Assembly: GCA_022113835.1 (NCBI GenBank)
Contig: JAILWY010000007.1
Span: 3,167,001-3,231,000 of the forward strand
Origin: Atopsyche davidsoni
Taxonomy: Eukaryota; Arthropoda; Insecta; Trichoptera; Hydrobiosidae
Length of the DNA: 64,000 nucleotides
Direction: 5' to 3'
A program made the position numbers and the translations under genes. Below, piece by piece: positions 22,608 through 36,363 of this stretch; position 1 is the first letter of the stretch, and each line of letters begins with the position of its first letter. Below the pieces are notes generated by a model. It had not been told where the DNA came from, searched no databases, and saw only the letters and a program-made list of their open reading frames with translations.

Positions 22608-22763
22608 GTAAGTCGAGACACCCCATTTAAACTCATTGATTAAATATTTTCTTTGTTGAATGGCAAATCTTTAGTACTTGTCTTTCTGCTTATCCACCTT
22701 ATAAGCTCGCTACCTAAAAAAATTGTTGATTTATTTATCAAATAATATTTGCTATGTAATTAG

Positions 22764-23327
22764 CACACTAATGGCGGGGCGGGTACTAGTACCCGTTTCG
22801 CGGACTGCTGTCTAAAGGCGGGGCGCGTATTAATATATTTTTTAATGTGATTACTCTAAAAGCGGCAGAAGGTCATTTTACTCTTTAGGTTTACAGCTCG
22901 TAATGTTTGTTTAGGACTCGTCAACGTTACTTCTACCAATACTGTCCAGTGATTCTGAAGCAAGTGATAATGAAAAAGTGGAGTGGTCAGAGAATGATAA
23001 TCCTCCAATTATTGGAACAATTTTTAGGACAAAATGGTGTTGTTGTGATGCCAAGTAATCCGCAAAGTGTGCATGAAGTGGTTCAACTTTTTATAGGAAA
23101 CGGTTTATTTGACTACATGCAAATCACAGAGTGTATAGAATAGATTTCACACGTGCAATTTTACGCGAATTTTGCATATCAGTTTAGTCAATTTGGTTAC
23201 CCGCTTAAAATATAAATATAATATAAGCTACTGTGTAACAATAACATTTTATTTATTAACAAAAATCTCATAATTAACCCGGAGTTTCACATCAGTTTAG
23301 TCAATTTGGTTACCCGCTTAAAGTGTG
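22764..23327 (+). mobile_element. piggyBac-like element, internally deleted (copy 2)
   Basis: CACACT...AGTGTG termini are flanked on both sides by TTAG (22760-22763 and 23328-23331), a perfect 4-bp duplication. The interior encodes a broken piggyBac N-terminus: an acidic stretch (LSSDSEASDNEKVEWSENDN), then after a frameshift a segment (PQSVHEVVQLFIGNGLFDYM) like the start of the DDE domain region, then stops. Most of the transposase is absent. A 32-bp direct repeat near the right end (23178-23209 and 23291-23322) brackets 81 bp that copy 1 lacks. Confidence 0.65.
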
Positions 23328-23331
23328 TTAG

Positions 23332-26300
23332 GAAATAACCTGTCACTGTTCATTGTAATATATTACAAATAATGCGGTTATAAATCTTCCCAACGAGAAT
23401 AACCCAGTTTTTAAGTTATCACCAGCAGATGCGCTATCTATCGATAATCTAAAATTTCCTGCAGGGATTTATTTAAATAATTTATAAGAGGGGTTATGGG
23501 AAGCAGTCGTTTGGCGGAAATAAACATTCCGCCAGCACGCCCTTGTCCCGGGCGACGCACCCTCCGACTTTCGCGGGTCTTGACTTCCGGAACCGGATCG
23601 GAGCCTGCTCGAAGACATCCGCTCTTATCTGCGATCGTTGAGTACAATACACGTTGAAAAGTGCCACCTGACTTGGCATGTAAAAAGTGAGATTAGATTA
23701 AATAAAAAAATTAATACAGCGTAACGGATCCAATGCGGGATCCAGACCCCGTGAGGCTCTCGTGTGGGTCCATTCAGTGGTTTACGCCATAATATGAATA
23801 AATGAAATAAAACTCGCCTGCTGTTTAGTATTTCGCTTTCTAATAATCGAACTATTATTACCAGCAATATTAAATTGTGTCTAAATCGTTTATTCATTAG
23901 CATCAGTTGATGTACTTATTACTTGACCCGTATATTTACAGGTGTATTTGTTTTTAAGAGTTGCACATTTTATATTATTCATTATTTGTTTTTTCGGAAG
24001 ATTGCGTTTGGTGTTATTTGCAAAATACAGTAAAATAACACTCAATTGTGAAAAATAGCAAAAAACTGTGAACGCGCGTGCGAAATAGACAGTAAACCTA
24101 GTTATATTGTGTATTTAATTGTATTTCCCCTGAGACTACCTTTTTCTGCACCACTCGATACGATGTTCAATGATTGGAAGCCTTTTTGTTCAACATTTTC
24201 TCTGCAATTTTCTTTCAGCATTTTTTTTTTTTTACTAAGAATCAAAGAAGTATTCTTTAGTATAAAAATATATGCTAGACTTCAAATGAATTAATTAGAA
24301 TCAGTAATCAAAAGATTGTTTGGATTTTTTTTTATGTTTACTTTTTAAAAACATTACTCATTCATATCCGGGTGGTTATTAATATTAGGAAATTTATATT
24401 TTTTAAATGAAAAAAAATCACATAAATTGCTTAATGAAAGTAAATATATAAATATGGAGTCGCGTGTTATTTCTCGCTTCTTTAAAATTCTTAATATTAC
24501 TTCCTAACACTGAAGTATTTTTAAAGTATAATTATTGTTTCGCAAGAGTTGTTTCTATATTTATTACAGTTCGTTCGAGCACAATATAAATAAATATATT
24601 GTGTCGTTTAAGCGACATGTTTCCTCACACGTACACCTTACAAAGTTAATGTTAATTAAATACTAATGGAATTTTGAATTGCAATGCGCGTCTTGCTTAC
24701 GTACCTTTAATCGCGTTTTTATCTACTAACTTCAAATTTAAATATTGGAAGATAAACTCTTGTTTAATTTTCCAGTTATTTGTAGGCATTTGAGAATATA
24801 GAAATATAACAGTTTATTATAAGCTTCAGATAATGTTTGTCCAGACAATCAATATTTTAATTACGTCATAGACAGCTTTTTATTTTGTCATTTAAGTTTT
24901 GAGGCTATCTACAAGCTATAAAAGTATAAATATGCTCTTTTGCATACGTCATACTTTGCATTATATATTTTTTCTATATATTATATTATTTCAATAATAT
25001 TGCATTCAGTCATCATGAGCCGTGTCTGTTATGTCAATGTGCAGTGAATATATGTAGCGAGAGCACATGACAGGGAGAATTGATGTTATATTAATAAATA
25101 CACTATGCATCCTTTAGGTATACAAATTGAATGATACGAGCAAAGCTAACGATTTCGTTTACTAGATTGATATATTACACGTAATTATTTACCACGTAAA
25201 TGACATATTTGTTACGGCTGCCGTGATTTATGTATAATCTGTCAAATCTGCCCGAGGCGTGAGTCGTGAGTGCCGCTCGTGTGCGGGTATATCGGCCGCA
25301 GTTACTTTCCGGAAGTAGGCTCTTCTAAAGACGTAAAGCCTCACTGAAAACTAATGCTATCCACCATGAATCTTCGTTTCAATTGATTATTTGGTGTATA
25401 TTTAGTTTGTCAGAGTCCAATCACTCTGCGAAAATTGATCGATTATGGCTATTTATTCTCTTGTATATAAGCAACAAACTTATGTAAAAAAAAAATTCAG
25501 ATTTGAAATATTGTTTATTTTTACCAAAAATATTTTTTTTTGGCAAAGGTATATTCACATTCTTTTATGGTCATGGTGGTCATAAGAAAAAAAATATGTA
25601 CCCATGGTCTTTGTGGTTGACAAAGACCGCCTAAGTAACATTTCCAGTCCTATCTAAATTTAATTCCATTATATAATGGCTTTACTGCACTATCTGCAAC
25701 CTCCAATGTCTATTGATCATTATAACTTCGACTTGCATCATTATTTTTTCATGGATGCTATTAAACTGAAATTTATTGCAATTAAATCTATACTAATGTT
25801 AGTAATCAAACTACTACTCGCATCTTACCATATATTATATGTTGAGAATAATCTAAAGTATAATATATAAAACAAATCACCTTAGAAATCAATCATGATT
25901 ATACTGATTCACAGTTAACCAAGTTTCTTGCATTGACCCTAATAAACATCTTGAAATTTTATTTGACCATAATTTAGTATAAAAGCCTTTTCGAGTACGT
26001 GCGCCGTTTGAACTCCAACCTCGATTTTTATTTTTCACTTAATCTTTCACCAGAGCTTCACTTCGGACCGTTAAATCTCGTCGTGAGATCGTGTACACCA
26101 AATGCTCGTGGCCATTTTAAAAGTTTAGCAGCCACTTAACAATCTGCTAAATCGCTTAACAATGTGGAGTTTTATATTTTTGTTGTAAACAATATTCAAG
26201 AGCTTTTGTATTAAACATAGTTTATAGTTAAATCATTTATTGTATTGTCGTTTCTAGCCAGGCAGTCCTACGCGAGATATTCGAAAATATTATTGGTTGT

Positions 26301-29300
26301 CACCTCTTGTTTAGTTATGGTTTTCCGCTTGATCATTGAGTTACCTTTGCTTTTTATAAAAAGATCAGGGCGCCTCAGCGAATCGATTATGCTCGGCTGG
26401 TCAGTAGACTCGTCACGGGCCGCAAGTAGGCTTCTGCATCTTTATCAAACATAACAGCCTCATTGGTGGACGGGTACTTAAATTTTACCGAGTCATCGAG
26501 AGAAATTTCAATTATTATTTTCAGAATTATATAAAATGATTATCTTAACATTAAAAAATCCAATTCGATACAGAATACAAAAAAGCACACAAAATGGTTA
26601 CCTATTAATATAATTATAATAAACAGCTTTCAACCCGAAAAAAACTAGGCTTCAGGTTTCATTGTTTGCTTTTTTAAAATATTTCTATGATTTTTGATCT
26701 AATAACATGATCATTTATACAAAATTCAACAGTTTTGACGATTTTGTATAAAACAGGTATTTTAATTCAAAACTCATGAAGATATTAATGTGAAGTACCA
26801 GTTAAAAGTTTGAGTTTCTCTGCGTTTGTCTACTATACCTGAATACGGATATTTTGCATAAGCACTTTGTGAAATGTATTATGTTCTTTCTTCAGGAGGT
26901 TTATAAGGTTTTTTACTTATCCTCGTGTAAGTCGCGCAATCATCTTGATTTTTTTGCCGCAAGCAAAGTAATAGCTTCCTAAACGATATTGCTATTTAAG
27001 CATGTATCCTTTTTTTTTTTTTTTTAAATCATCGTATCATCAAAACTGTTGTTTACATCTCTACGCTATGATACTTTTACTTGCAAAAAAATATTTAAAC
27101 GTTAGGTATATAAGTAAATGACATATTATTTATACACTCTCTTCGGTGCTTCGACTTGAAAATCTAAATTATATTTCAATTTAAATAACTTACACCGAAT
27201 ACGTTGGATTAATTTCCACCTTTACATGCAAACGAGCTTCCATCGCGCGGTAATTTTCTCAGTGAAATTGATAGTCCCGGCTGTGCCGCGGACAAGGCTG
27301 AGCCATTCAATTATTGTACAAAATAAATTATAATGCAATCTGCAAAGATTAGCGTAGAAAGCAAAATCGAGCGAAATCTGCATATTACTCGAGACCGCAG
27401 AACGCCGGTATTCACGCCGGTACCGGGCCGGGAACGTAGATCTTGAAAATTACTTTTACATCCCAGGCAATATACACTTTATTGGTTGATAGTGGAATAT
27501 GTTATGTTGTATTTTTTATTGCTTAACTTAACTTATAGCTTAACTCGCATAAAAAAAAAACCACGATTACGGTTGATTATATTTTTGAAAATTTAATCAG
27601 GCTATATCAGGGATAAAATATTTTTTTTGTGTGTATTGAGTGCATATAAATAAAATAATCAAGGTTTTCTTATACTGAAATTTCTGCATTTTTTAAGGAT
27701 TATTTTGAGGTGGATTTCGCTTATCCCAGAAATCGATAGTAAAACCTTAAAATAAAATATGTTTATGAACATAAATATTTCACAATATAAATTAATATTG
27801 TGTGTATAAATAAGAATAAATAAATAAATATTATATGTAAATATTGTTTATTTTTTATTAAATTATTATTGCACCTCTTGTATGAGTAACCTTAATATAA
27901 AATATCAGCATGCTCATGAATAGTGATCAGTATTAAAAAAAGCACATTTGGTTGAAATGGAGCAAATGGAGGTTTAAATATTAATTAACTTTCATATTAA
28001 CATAACGAACGTCCACTGCATTTAACCTTTAACAATTAAGTTACTTTAAACTAACATTGTATTTATTATTGTTTCAGGTGAGTAATTTTAAATGCACGCT
28101 TCTGTTTAACGTCCCCTTGCTCAAGTGGTAAGTACTTTTAGATTATATAGTGGCAAGTTTCAGGAGGTTGTTATAATAAAATATATTACATATTGCATAA
28201 TGCTACCTTTTACGTATTTTATTTTGCGTCAATCTTCTCGACCTATATTTCGGAGGCATGATGTATCTTCATGTAAATTTAAATTTGAAAGTAATAAAAG
28301 CCTTGTATCTAATAGCTGCTCAGTTTTACTGCTATACCAAAAAAAAAATATTTTAATTACAAGTAATTCATCTAACTCCGGAAATTCGCCAAATTTAATT
28401 TAAAAATTCGATGAGATAATATCTCAACTCCAGATACCAGAAATATTTTACAATAATTTAGTGAAAATAATAACCGTAAACTAAATATATATATTTGATA
28501 GATCATAAATAACCATCGATCGAGTTGTTTGTCAATCATTATGTAGTACAATTCTGATGCAACAATTATAGCCCGTTGTGTCACAGATATTAAGAATAGT
28601 GATGGGCATCATCGGATTGTTTTTATAATCGATTAACCGAATATTTTTTTTTAAGAATCTAATTTTTATACACTTACATATCCAATGTGGTTGCATTCGA
28701 TATAATACTGCCACTGATTTTTTTAAAGAGTTTTTTCGTCGTTTTACATGTGTATCGATGCACTCAACGCATATCGTAAAAAAACCTTTCTTTCTTATCG
28801 TACAAAAACTTTTTTTTGATTTTTTGATTTTCGGATTATCCAAGCATTGAAATACATTATTAAATGTTCATATTTCCCTAAAAATATTTGTTTTTAACAT
28901 TTGCTAGTATGTTTTAGTTTTTTTTTTTGTTCCTTATATATTAATTTAAAAAAATCATTTTCGGCTGTCGGGTTTCGATGAGTCCCATCATTATTATGAA
29001 ATATGGAAGTAAGATTCATTGTTCGATGTTAAAAGAGTGACGGAGGCGCGGAGAAGAGAAAATTTTAGTTATAAAAAAATATTTGATATTAAAATGGTGG
29101 AAATAGTTAAAAGCACCGCTTATGGATCATCGGCCGCAGAAGTTCCACCGTGCCCAGGGAATTACGTGATCGTAGCAATTTCCTTTTCACTCTCTCCAAT
29201 TTTATTTTTTATATTAAACATTAAATTGTGAATTACTCAATGTTTTGCGGTGTGCAGTAATTCTTTAAAAATATGTTCATCTTTGCGAAATTAAAATGCT

Positions 29301-29860
29301 TTAAACTTTCTGTTTGTTTTTTTTTTTTTTTTTTTTTAATAACTGCATTGATAATTTTATATAAATGCTATAAATATTCTTAATGCTTTTAATGGGATAT
29401 GCTGAAATCAACAGAAAGGAGGAAGCTGGGTATCATCACAAAGAATGATGATCAAATTCGTTTATTTAAATATATTTTTTGCATTTGAAACTTTACATTA
29501 CTTTTTTTCAATTTAACAAAAAAAATACTTTTTTTAATACCGAAAATATATTTTCAAGGTTTAGTACAAGTATTTATAAAATGCACCGTGACTTTTGAGT
29601 CATCGCGTGTCGTGTAGATTTTAATGATTGTGAAGGATTTCACGATGACTGTATAAACATAAAACCTCTATAAAGTGTCCATAAACCGGAAAATTTGCTT
29701 TACGGTTACAAAAGTCAATTTACAATTATAAGATTGTACTATCATTTAGATCAAACATTTATTGTTATTATTCCATATTAAAATCTATCGATGTACTACT
29801 GTAACTTGGCGTTATATTTATTAAGTTTTTATTATTATTATTATTTAGAATGGTATAACA
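23332..29860. other. long non-coding stretch
   Basis: AT-rich, without a supported exon or recognised transposon. GC-richer patches at about 23520-23620 and 25250-25330 have no splice-bounded reading frame. An oligo-T tract lies at 27010-27025. Confidence 0.4.
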
Positions 29861-29871
29861 CATTACAACCG

Positions 29872-29897
29872 CCTTGTGGTGTAGTAGTTAGCACGCT
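29872..29897 (+). repeat. SINE fragment (A-box part)
   Basis: TTGTGGTGTAGTAGTTAGCA is the typical A-box head of a tRNA-derived SINE. No B box follows, so only the 5' end remains. It abuts the tandem repeat starting at 29924. Confidence 0.4.
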
Positions 29898-29923
29898 AGT
29901 TTATCGTCAACCTTTCAGGAAAA

Positions 29924-30391
29924 AATAATGATTTGTGTTATACAACGTAGACTTTACATACATATTGTTATTTAAAATCATTTATATCAGATTATCTGAT
30001 CTTAAACGTATTTTAGTGGTGCAAAATTTTTTACTGAAAATCAAATATTTAAAAAATCCACCATCCACTTTATATGTGGTTACGTAAGCTTTCATTCAAT
30101 GAATGAACTGAATAAGCAAAAAAAATAATGGCGTATTTTGGTCTGACCGGATGTTGGTCAAATAATGATTTGTTTTATACAACGTAGATTTTACATACAT
30201 ATTGTTATTTAAAACCATTTTTATCAGATTATCTCATCTTCAACGTCTTTCAGTGGTACAAATTTTTTTTACTGAAAATCAAATATTCAAAAAATCCATC
30301 ATGCACTTTATATGTGGTTACGTAAGCTTTCATTCAATGAATGAACTGAATAAGCAAAAAAAATAATGGCGTATTTCGGTCTGACCGGATG
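29924..30391. repeat. tandem duplication, two 237-bp units
   Basis: Units 29924-30154 and 30161-30391 align throughout and are about 93% alike by eye, from AATAATGATTTG to GACCGGATG. They share GTGGTTACGTAAGCTTTCAT and the inverted TTCATTCAATGAATGAA. The second unit runs directly into the GC-rich island at 30392. Confidence 0.85.
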
Positions 30392-30600
30392 TGGAAGCAG
30401 CCTCCAATCACACGCGTGCGCGGCGTGTCCTTCCGGTGGCGGTCCTATCGCGACGCCATCTTGCACCGCACTTATATAACCGTACGCAGAAAGCCTAAAA
30501 TGTCGGTCAATGCCGCGCCAGGCTGTGTTTTTCGGCTCTCGAGGTTGCCCCGGGTGGTTCACCCGCGTCATCATTGTCGGATTGGCAGCCTGAAGAAAAC
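30392..30600 (-). promoter_or_regulatory. CpG-rich island with YY1-like motif
   Basis: GC-rich island with GCAAGATGGCGTCGCG on the minus strand (about 30470), a TTATATAA just upstream of it, and a strong minus-strand acceptor (TTTGTTTTCTTCAG) at about 30594. The acceptor leads into 27 open codons (CQSDNDDAGEPPGATSRAEK...) before a TGA. It could be a promoter or a terminal exon; neither is proven. Confidence 0.3.
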
Positions 30601-33600
30601 AAACAATCGAAAAATGGTGTTTTTTTTTTTTTCGCATATAACGTTTTGTTCGAAATGCTGCGCAAATCTTTTTTTTTTTTTTTTTTCAGACAATGGACTC
30701 GGATATGTCGAATAAGGAAGTACAGGATTCGTTTTGTAATTGTATGTTTTCGTTTAATTAATATTTTATTTTATTTCATTCGATTGTCTTAATAGTAATT
30801 TACGCTTAGCTCAATTTCGTGTACTGTATTCCAATGCCGGATTCTTATGATGGATGGACGATGTGTGCTATCGAGCAATCTATTGTAATCGTGTAAATAA
30901 AATTGTAATGTTTGGATATTATAATAAGCATATACCGCGTAGAAAATACGCTGACTAGCTGACCATGGGAACCCAGGTTCTAATCCGAGTAAAGATATAA
31001 ATGCTTTCAATTTGCCGTTCAATCTCAGATGCAGGTTTATATGTTTTAGCAAGACTTTTCAGGCTTACCGATTGCCTCTGAGTGCTTTTTATTGCTCACT
31101 TACCTGCTTTTTCCTATGCCGCCTCCTACCCTTAGAAGTAGTGTTGTATACTATTATCTATATAAAAAGAGATTATTTTTACAAAACATGAAATCGTACA
31201 TATCGCAGTATGTGAAGTTGGGTCGCCGATGCCATAACAAATGCCATTGAACCACTTCGTAGCGGCCACCTCTTTATTTACGGCCATCATTATTTTTTTC
31301 GTCTCTGATTCCACAGCAATCAAGGAAAGTCTATACGAGATCAATGCTTTCATATAAATATTGCTATTTTGTTATAACCTAAATCAACGATTTCTCCAAT
31401 ACCTACTTTTATTTACCATTTAACTATCAAATAAAACGCTGGGGGTTATGTATTAACAAGGCAATTTATATCAAGTAAGAACGATAAAAAAAATACATTC
31501 ATCGTCATTTATAGTAATTCATTTAATTTTATATCTTCGGTACCAGAAGACGCGAGAGTTCGGCGAAATATCAACAATCCAATGCAAGGAAGCTCGATAA
31601 AAAAAAACTACAATTTATTTTTCATCACGTCTCATCGTCGTTCATAGAAATGAAATCACTGAAATAAATTTTATTTCACGATCACAATACATTGACGATG
31701 TCTCTGGTGGATCGTCTGAAGCCGCGGGAGTTCCCAAAGCGCGGTGCAATATTCCCATGGCAATCCGATTTCGCTTTTTATCGCCGTTTTCATTTTCCAT
31801 GTAATCTCGAGCGCTCACAATGTACCGAAACTCTCATGCAGGCGCCTAACCCATATTTACGGGCAATGATTCTCCTTTTAATTACATTATCATTAGCTGC
31901 CCCCGTCGGCTTACGCGCCTAGCGCACTAATAAATGTAGCAGATCGCTATCAATGCCCGAACACGGGTTAATCTCTCTTCGTATTGTTACTACAATATTT
32001 TTTTTATAACTTGCTCACCGTAGAGATGTGATTTCTACATATATTAGATAAGTGTTTGTTTTTTTTTTTTTTTAATTGTAAAATTACAGCATCTCTACGT
32101 TGTTAAGCAGCTAAAATTATTTTAGATGCAGCCTACTTCGTTTTTTTTTTTTAAGATTATTTAATGTCATTATCAATTTTTTTGTGATACATTGAGTGTT
32201 TTCATGATATATTCGTATATAAGTGTATTGGCCGTAAAAGTATGGTTTATATATATATATTTTTTTTGATACCTCATTAGTATGATTTGTACAAAATAAA
32301 AATGAAAAAAAGTCTTGTAACCTGAAAAAAAGTTTTCTATTTTCTTTGACACAAATTTATAGAAAAAAATAGCATGAGTTAGTTTTTAATGTGTATCTAT
32401 TATTATAATAAAATAAATAATTATCAGAGAAACGTGAAATCTTCATTCGTTCAAGTCAATTTTTACAAGAAAATAAATACGAGTACATATTCTTATTGCT
32501 CATCTATTGATCAATACCAATCGTACTAAGAAAGAATTAAAGCAATTTATTTGACTGCGACTTTTTTTTAAGTCTTGATATTAACGCCTGTGTTTTAATT
32601 TAAGTCATAATAACACTCGTTTAATTATATATACCGCACGTTTTTAACTTCACATAAATCTACGTAATATTACCAGCATTTACGAAATATTGTTTGCATA
32701 CATTACCTGGACCCAAAAGCAAGTAGGCATGTGCTCGTTACGATAATGAGAGCGTATTAACGTTGATTAATATTTTTGTGTTATATACTGAACGTGATAT
32801 AACATAATGACGTGGTTAAATACCACTTAAGCGATGATAATAGTAATGCGATCCTATTCTGCCTTCGATTATTGTATTTATGATCTTTTTATCATCATAA
32901 ATTTTAAAGCAACTAATATGGAAGCGAACAATGCGTTTCGAATAAATGATTTATGGAAGTAAGAACCTTGCGGAGTGTCCAGGTATTGTGTCTTTGTGTA
33001 CTTTTTGTAATTGCTTAGATATAAAAAAAATGTCGCCGCGGACATATCCACACTTCATAATTTTATAAACACCTTAATTTATTACACATGCCTTCATTGT
33101 TTGCGGTGCGGTTGGTATCTCCGAACGTTTTCATAATCATGAGAAGTCGGGATTTGAATTATCCACGCCATTGTTGGAGCAGTATCCAATAGGCGAGAAA
33201 ACAAAAACAAAATGACGATTGGCATCTCTCACATTTGGAATTTTTCCGACATTTGGTCTTCGAGAGGTTCACGTGTCGACGACCTCCATTTTTCTATTGT
33301 GCTTCAGAAATATAATAATTAAAGGCTTGATATTATTATAAGAGTCTATTTGAACAATAATAAACAATTATTATCAATGTCATTATTTTATTTATTGTTC
33401 CGCTTATCTTTTTCACTCGTGGGTATATCTTTTTTTTTTATTTAATAATGAAATTATAAAACTTTAAGTATAATTAAATTTATCTTTTGTATCACACGTG
33501 GTTTTGAGATATTTTATTGTGTTTTTTTTAGGGATATATTCAGTGTTAAATTGTACAATGAAACCTTCTGAATTGACAAGGACATCTTGAAAAAGGTTAT

Positions 33601-35307
33601 TTCCTAAAAAAAATATGAGTATTTAAATAAGTTTCTCACAAATTACGTATTTATTATTTAAAAACCACGTCTAATGCAATAATAAACTTTTAATACATAC
33701 ACTGTGATGTGATTTCTAAGACAGTTGATGAGGGAAGCTCTTAATATAAATGTAGCCTTTTAAGAAGCGTTGTTTGACAAATTATATCGTGTTACGTGAG
33801 ATCTATTGCGTGCCCAACGGAAGAAACAGCTTCTTGACACGTCTTATTGGCATTTTCTCAGCGTTGTTTCCTGATTCTGAGGAATGCCATCTTGGTGCAT
33901 TGAATGATGCCATAGTACGAGTTACCCATATATCCCATTGACGGCTTTCTATAGCAACCATCACATGATCGTTTAAAGGCTAACGTAGAGGGTGGAGTGC
34001 GTGCAGATCAAAGACGAAGTATCTGATGTGGCTTAGGTGAGACGAACTGGAGGATGCTAGTGTTAAGTATAAGGTCTTGGACGAGACCAGGAACCTCCAT
34101 AGGAACCGCCATATTCTTAAATATATATTTTGTTACTCTAGCATTATCATATGTCATATAACGTAAATACATTATATGACGTCTTAAACGATCACAACAA
34201 CAAGTCTCAGGCAAGCAAACAACTTCAAGAGTGAGAATAAAAAAGTGTTTGATGAAATGCATCACTTTCCTTGGTTGTCGCATGCGCTGCACTACAAACA
34301 AGTGACCTTTGACCGTCTTTGTTAGTCAAGAATGGAAAGTATGGAAGGAAATGCAACGGGAGGTCCCATACAGTCGCACGGCACACGCGTTATACGGTAG
34401 CACGAAAACGCAATTTGTAGACATGCACACATTTAAAAACGTAAATATAGATGCAGTCAGCACATACTTAGAGGCATTGGAATGAGAAAATTTACGTGGA
34501 ATGTGAAATGGTCACCAACCTCCTGTGATAAGGTAACGCTAGGTAAGTAGGAGAAGTAATGAAAACCTCAAGCTGCCCAACATCAGTACCCAAGAAACCG
34601 AATCCACTCGTGAGACGATTTCAATTCTTATTCGATTACCTTTTTCTGGAGCCACTTATTTATTAAAATATGAATATTTAATATTAGGTTGTGTGAGCTG
34701 AACTCTGCTGAAAAAAAGTTGGAGACGTGATAGTGTTTATGATATAAAATAAATCTGGTTTTTTAATTATTTTTATATAAATACAACAAATAAACATTTT
34801 CTACTATTTGCCTGCTGTATTAATTTTTGTATGATTTTTAGCGTATATTTTCGTTCATCTAAAATATCAAATAGAAACCACTGTTCTATCCCGAGTTATT
34901 TCATATCATCTTTATTTATGATGAGAAAAATTAATATCGCATAGTTTTTTTTTTTAATTAACGCATGCTTTCATTATTGTATTTAAATGGCTTGTATTTT
35001 TTAGTGAGTAGTGTAAAAGCGAACTTAGAAAAGCATTTATGATATCTGCTATGGGAAAGATTCGGCGATAAAATAAACTGTTTCATTTAAACTTGTAGCT
35101 GTATGAAAATATAAAGTTGGTAGGGGTTTGTACGGACCCAGGTTATATTTTCACGTGAAGAAGAAATGTTCACAGCAGTGACTTGAAATATTCTGAACAG
35201 TTTTCACGAATAGTTATTCTTGTGCAGATTTATAACCAATGCAGCTTCATGTTTCCGACATCCAGTTCAAAAACGAATCAATATTTGTTTTTTCTTATGT
35301 CACGTTC
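30601..35307. other. non-coding stretch
   Basis: No supported exon. Minor GC-richer patches at 31690-31920 and 33820-34320 contain ORFs of 70-100 codons that resemble nothing known. The remainder is AT-rich with many T tracts. Confidence 0.35.
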
Positions 35308-35315
35308 ATTTAAAC

Positions 35316-35952
35316 CATAGGCTCCCAAACTATTTTGTCCCGTCGACCCCTTGTCGATATTTCCTGTTTTTCGTAGACCCCTGCCTTGCTAATATTGAAT
35401 TTTTACAAATTCATCAACTCCAAACATATTTTTGGCATCTCACAGAACATGGGATTTTACTGTACAGTGGATTTAATACATGTAAAGTTAATTATACCTT
35501 TTAAATAAATTAAAAATGCACATATGGTAACACTCACAAAAAATCAATACTTTTAATGGGAGGGATGGGTCTCATGCTTTGATAGAAAATTTTCAATATT
35601 TGGCTTGAAATAAGTCAGATTTAACCTTAAATTTGATTTAAACTGATTTCCAATCTATTCCTTTTTTTTGTAAGAAGATTGACAACCGCACTGAAACCCT
35701 TTTCCATGTGGTATGAAGATGGAAAAGCTATCAAAAACCTGGCGAAAGTCAATAATGCAGGATTAACAGCATTATTATGTAAGTACATAGGTTCAATCTG
35801 TGTTCAATTATGACATTTACGGAATGCCTAAATTTTGGTGATATCCTGCTTAAATGGGATCCACTCTCGTAGACCCCCATACACAGTTCGTGGACCCCCA
35901 ATTTAATTTTTCGACCCCTGTGGGTCGATATTGACCACTTTGGGAACCAGTG
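35316..35952. mobile_element. hAT non-autonomous element, copy 1
   Basis: Left end CATAGGCTCCCAAAC and right end GTTGGGAACC-type inverse (CCACTTTGGGAACCAGTG). The flanking 8-mers ATTTAAAC and ATTTAGAG are a decayed 8-bp duplication (6 of 8 match), as expected for hAT. The element shares its whole length with copy 2 at 38446-39197: GTAGACCCC... ends and an inner AATGGGAGGGATGGGTCT. No intact transposase. Confidence 0.75.
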
Positions 35953-35960
35953 ATTTAGAG

Positions 35961-36222
35961 AAACACTCGTCAAATATCAGCGACGATTGTCACAACTCCG
36001 CGTTGTACGTTTTTTTTAAAATTTTATTATTCGTCTCTTATGCAACTTCGTCCATTCCATCTCGACCGCTTGCGACAATTTCAGGTTCTTTTGGTCCTGA
36101 AAAAAGCGTGCTCAGGTGTCGGCACATCGGATCGCTCGTCCAGCCCAGGCTAGTCGCAGTGTCGCCATTGCGCCTCCGGTTGCTCCACCACCAGCCCAGC
36201 CGGCACCGGAAACCGGCGAACA
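35961..36222 (+). promoter_or_regulatory. GC-rich segment upstream of signal-peptide ORF
   Basis: GC-rich DNA with CpG dinucleotides directly upstream of the ATG at 36223, possibly its promoter and 5' UTR. No TATA box was found. Confidence 0.3.
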
Positions 36223-36363
36223 ATGGCCGCTTTGCAAATCTTCACGGGACTCGTAACGTGTTTTCTGTCGCTTTTTGCACTCGCCGGTGCTGTCACAGCC
36301 AAAAGGCATGTAACTCGAGTGCGCAAAAACCAATGTGGCAAATCTTATCGATTTGCTAAATAA
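36223..36363 (+). CDS. small ORF or first exon with signal peptide
   Basis: ATG in context AACAATGG, 46 codons to a TAA. Residues 1-26 form a textbook signal peptide (MAALQIFTGLVTCFLSLFAL then AGAVTA), with likely cleavage after AVTA. The rest is short and very basic, with a single Cys. A possible donor (CAT|GTAACT) after codon 29 would make it instead the first exon of a secreted protein. No downstream plus-strand exon fits; SETD3 is cytosolic. Either a tiny secreted peptide or an orphan first exon. Confidence 0.4.
   Translation: MAALQIFTGLVTCFLSLFALAGAVTAKRHVTRVRKNQCGKSYRFAK

Noticed and set aside
31692..31922. 76-residue ORF with hydrophobic C-terminus
   Set aside because: No promoter, splice or homology support; compatible with chance.
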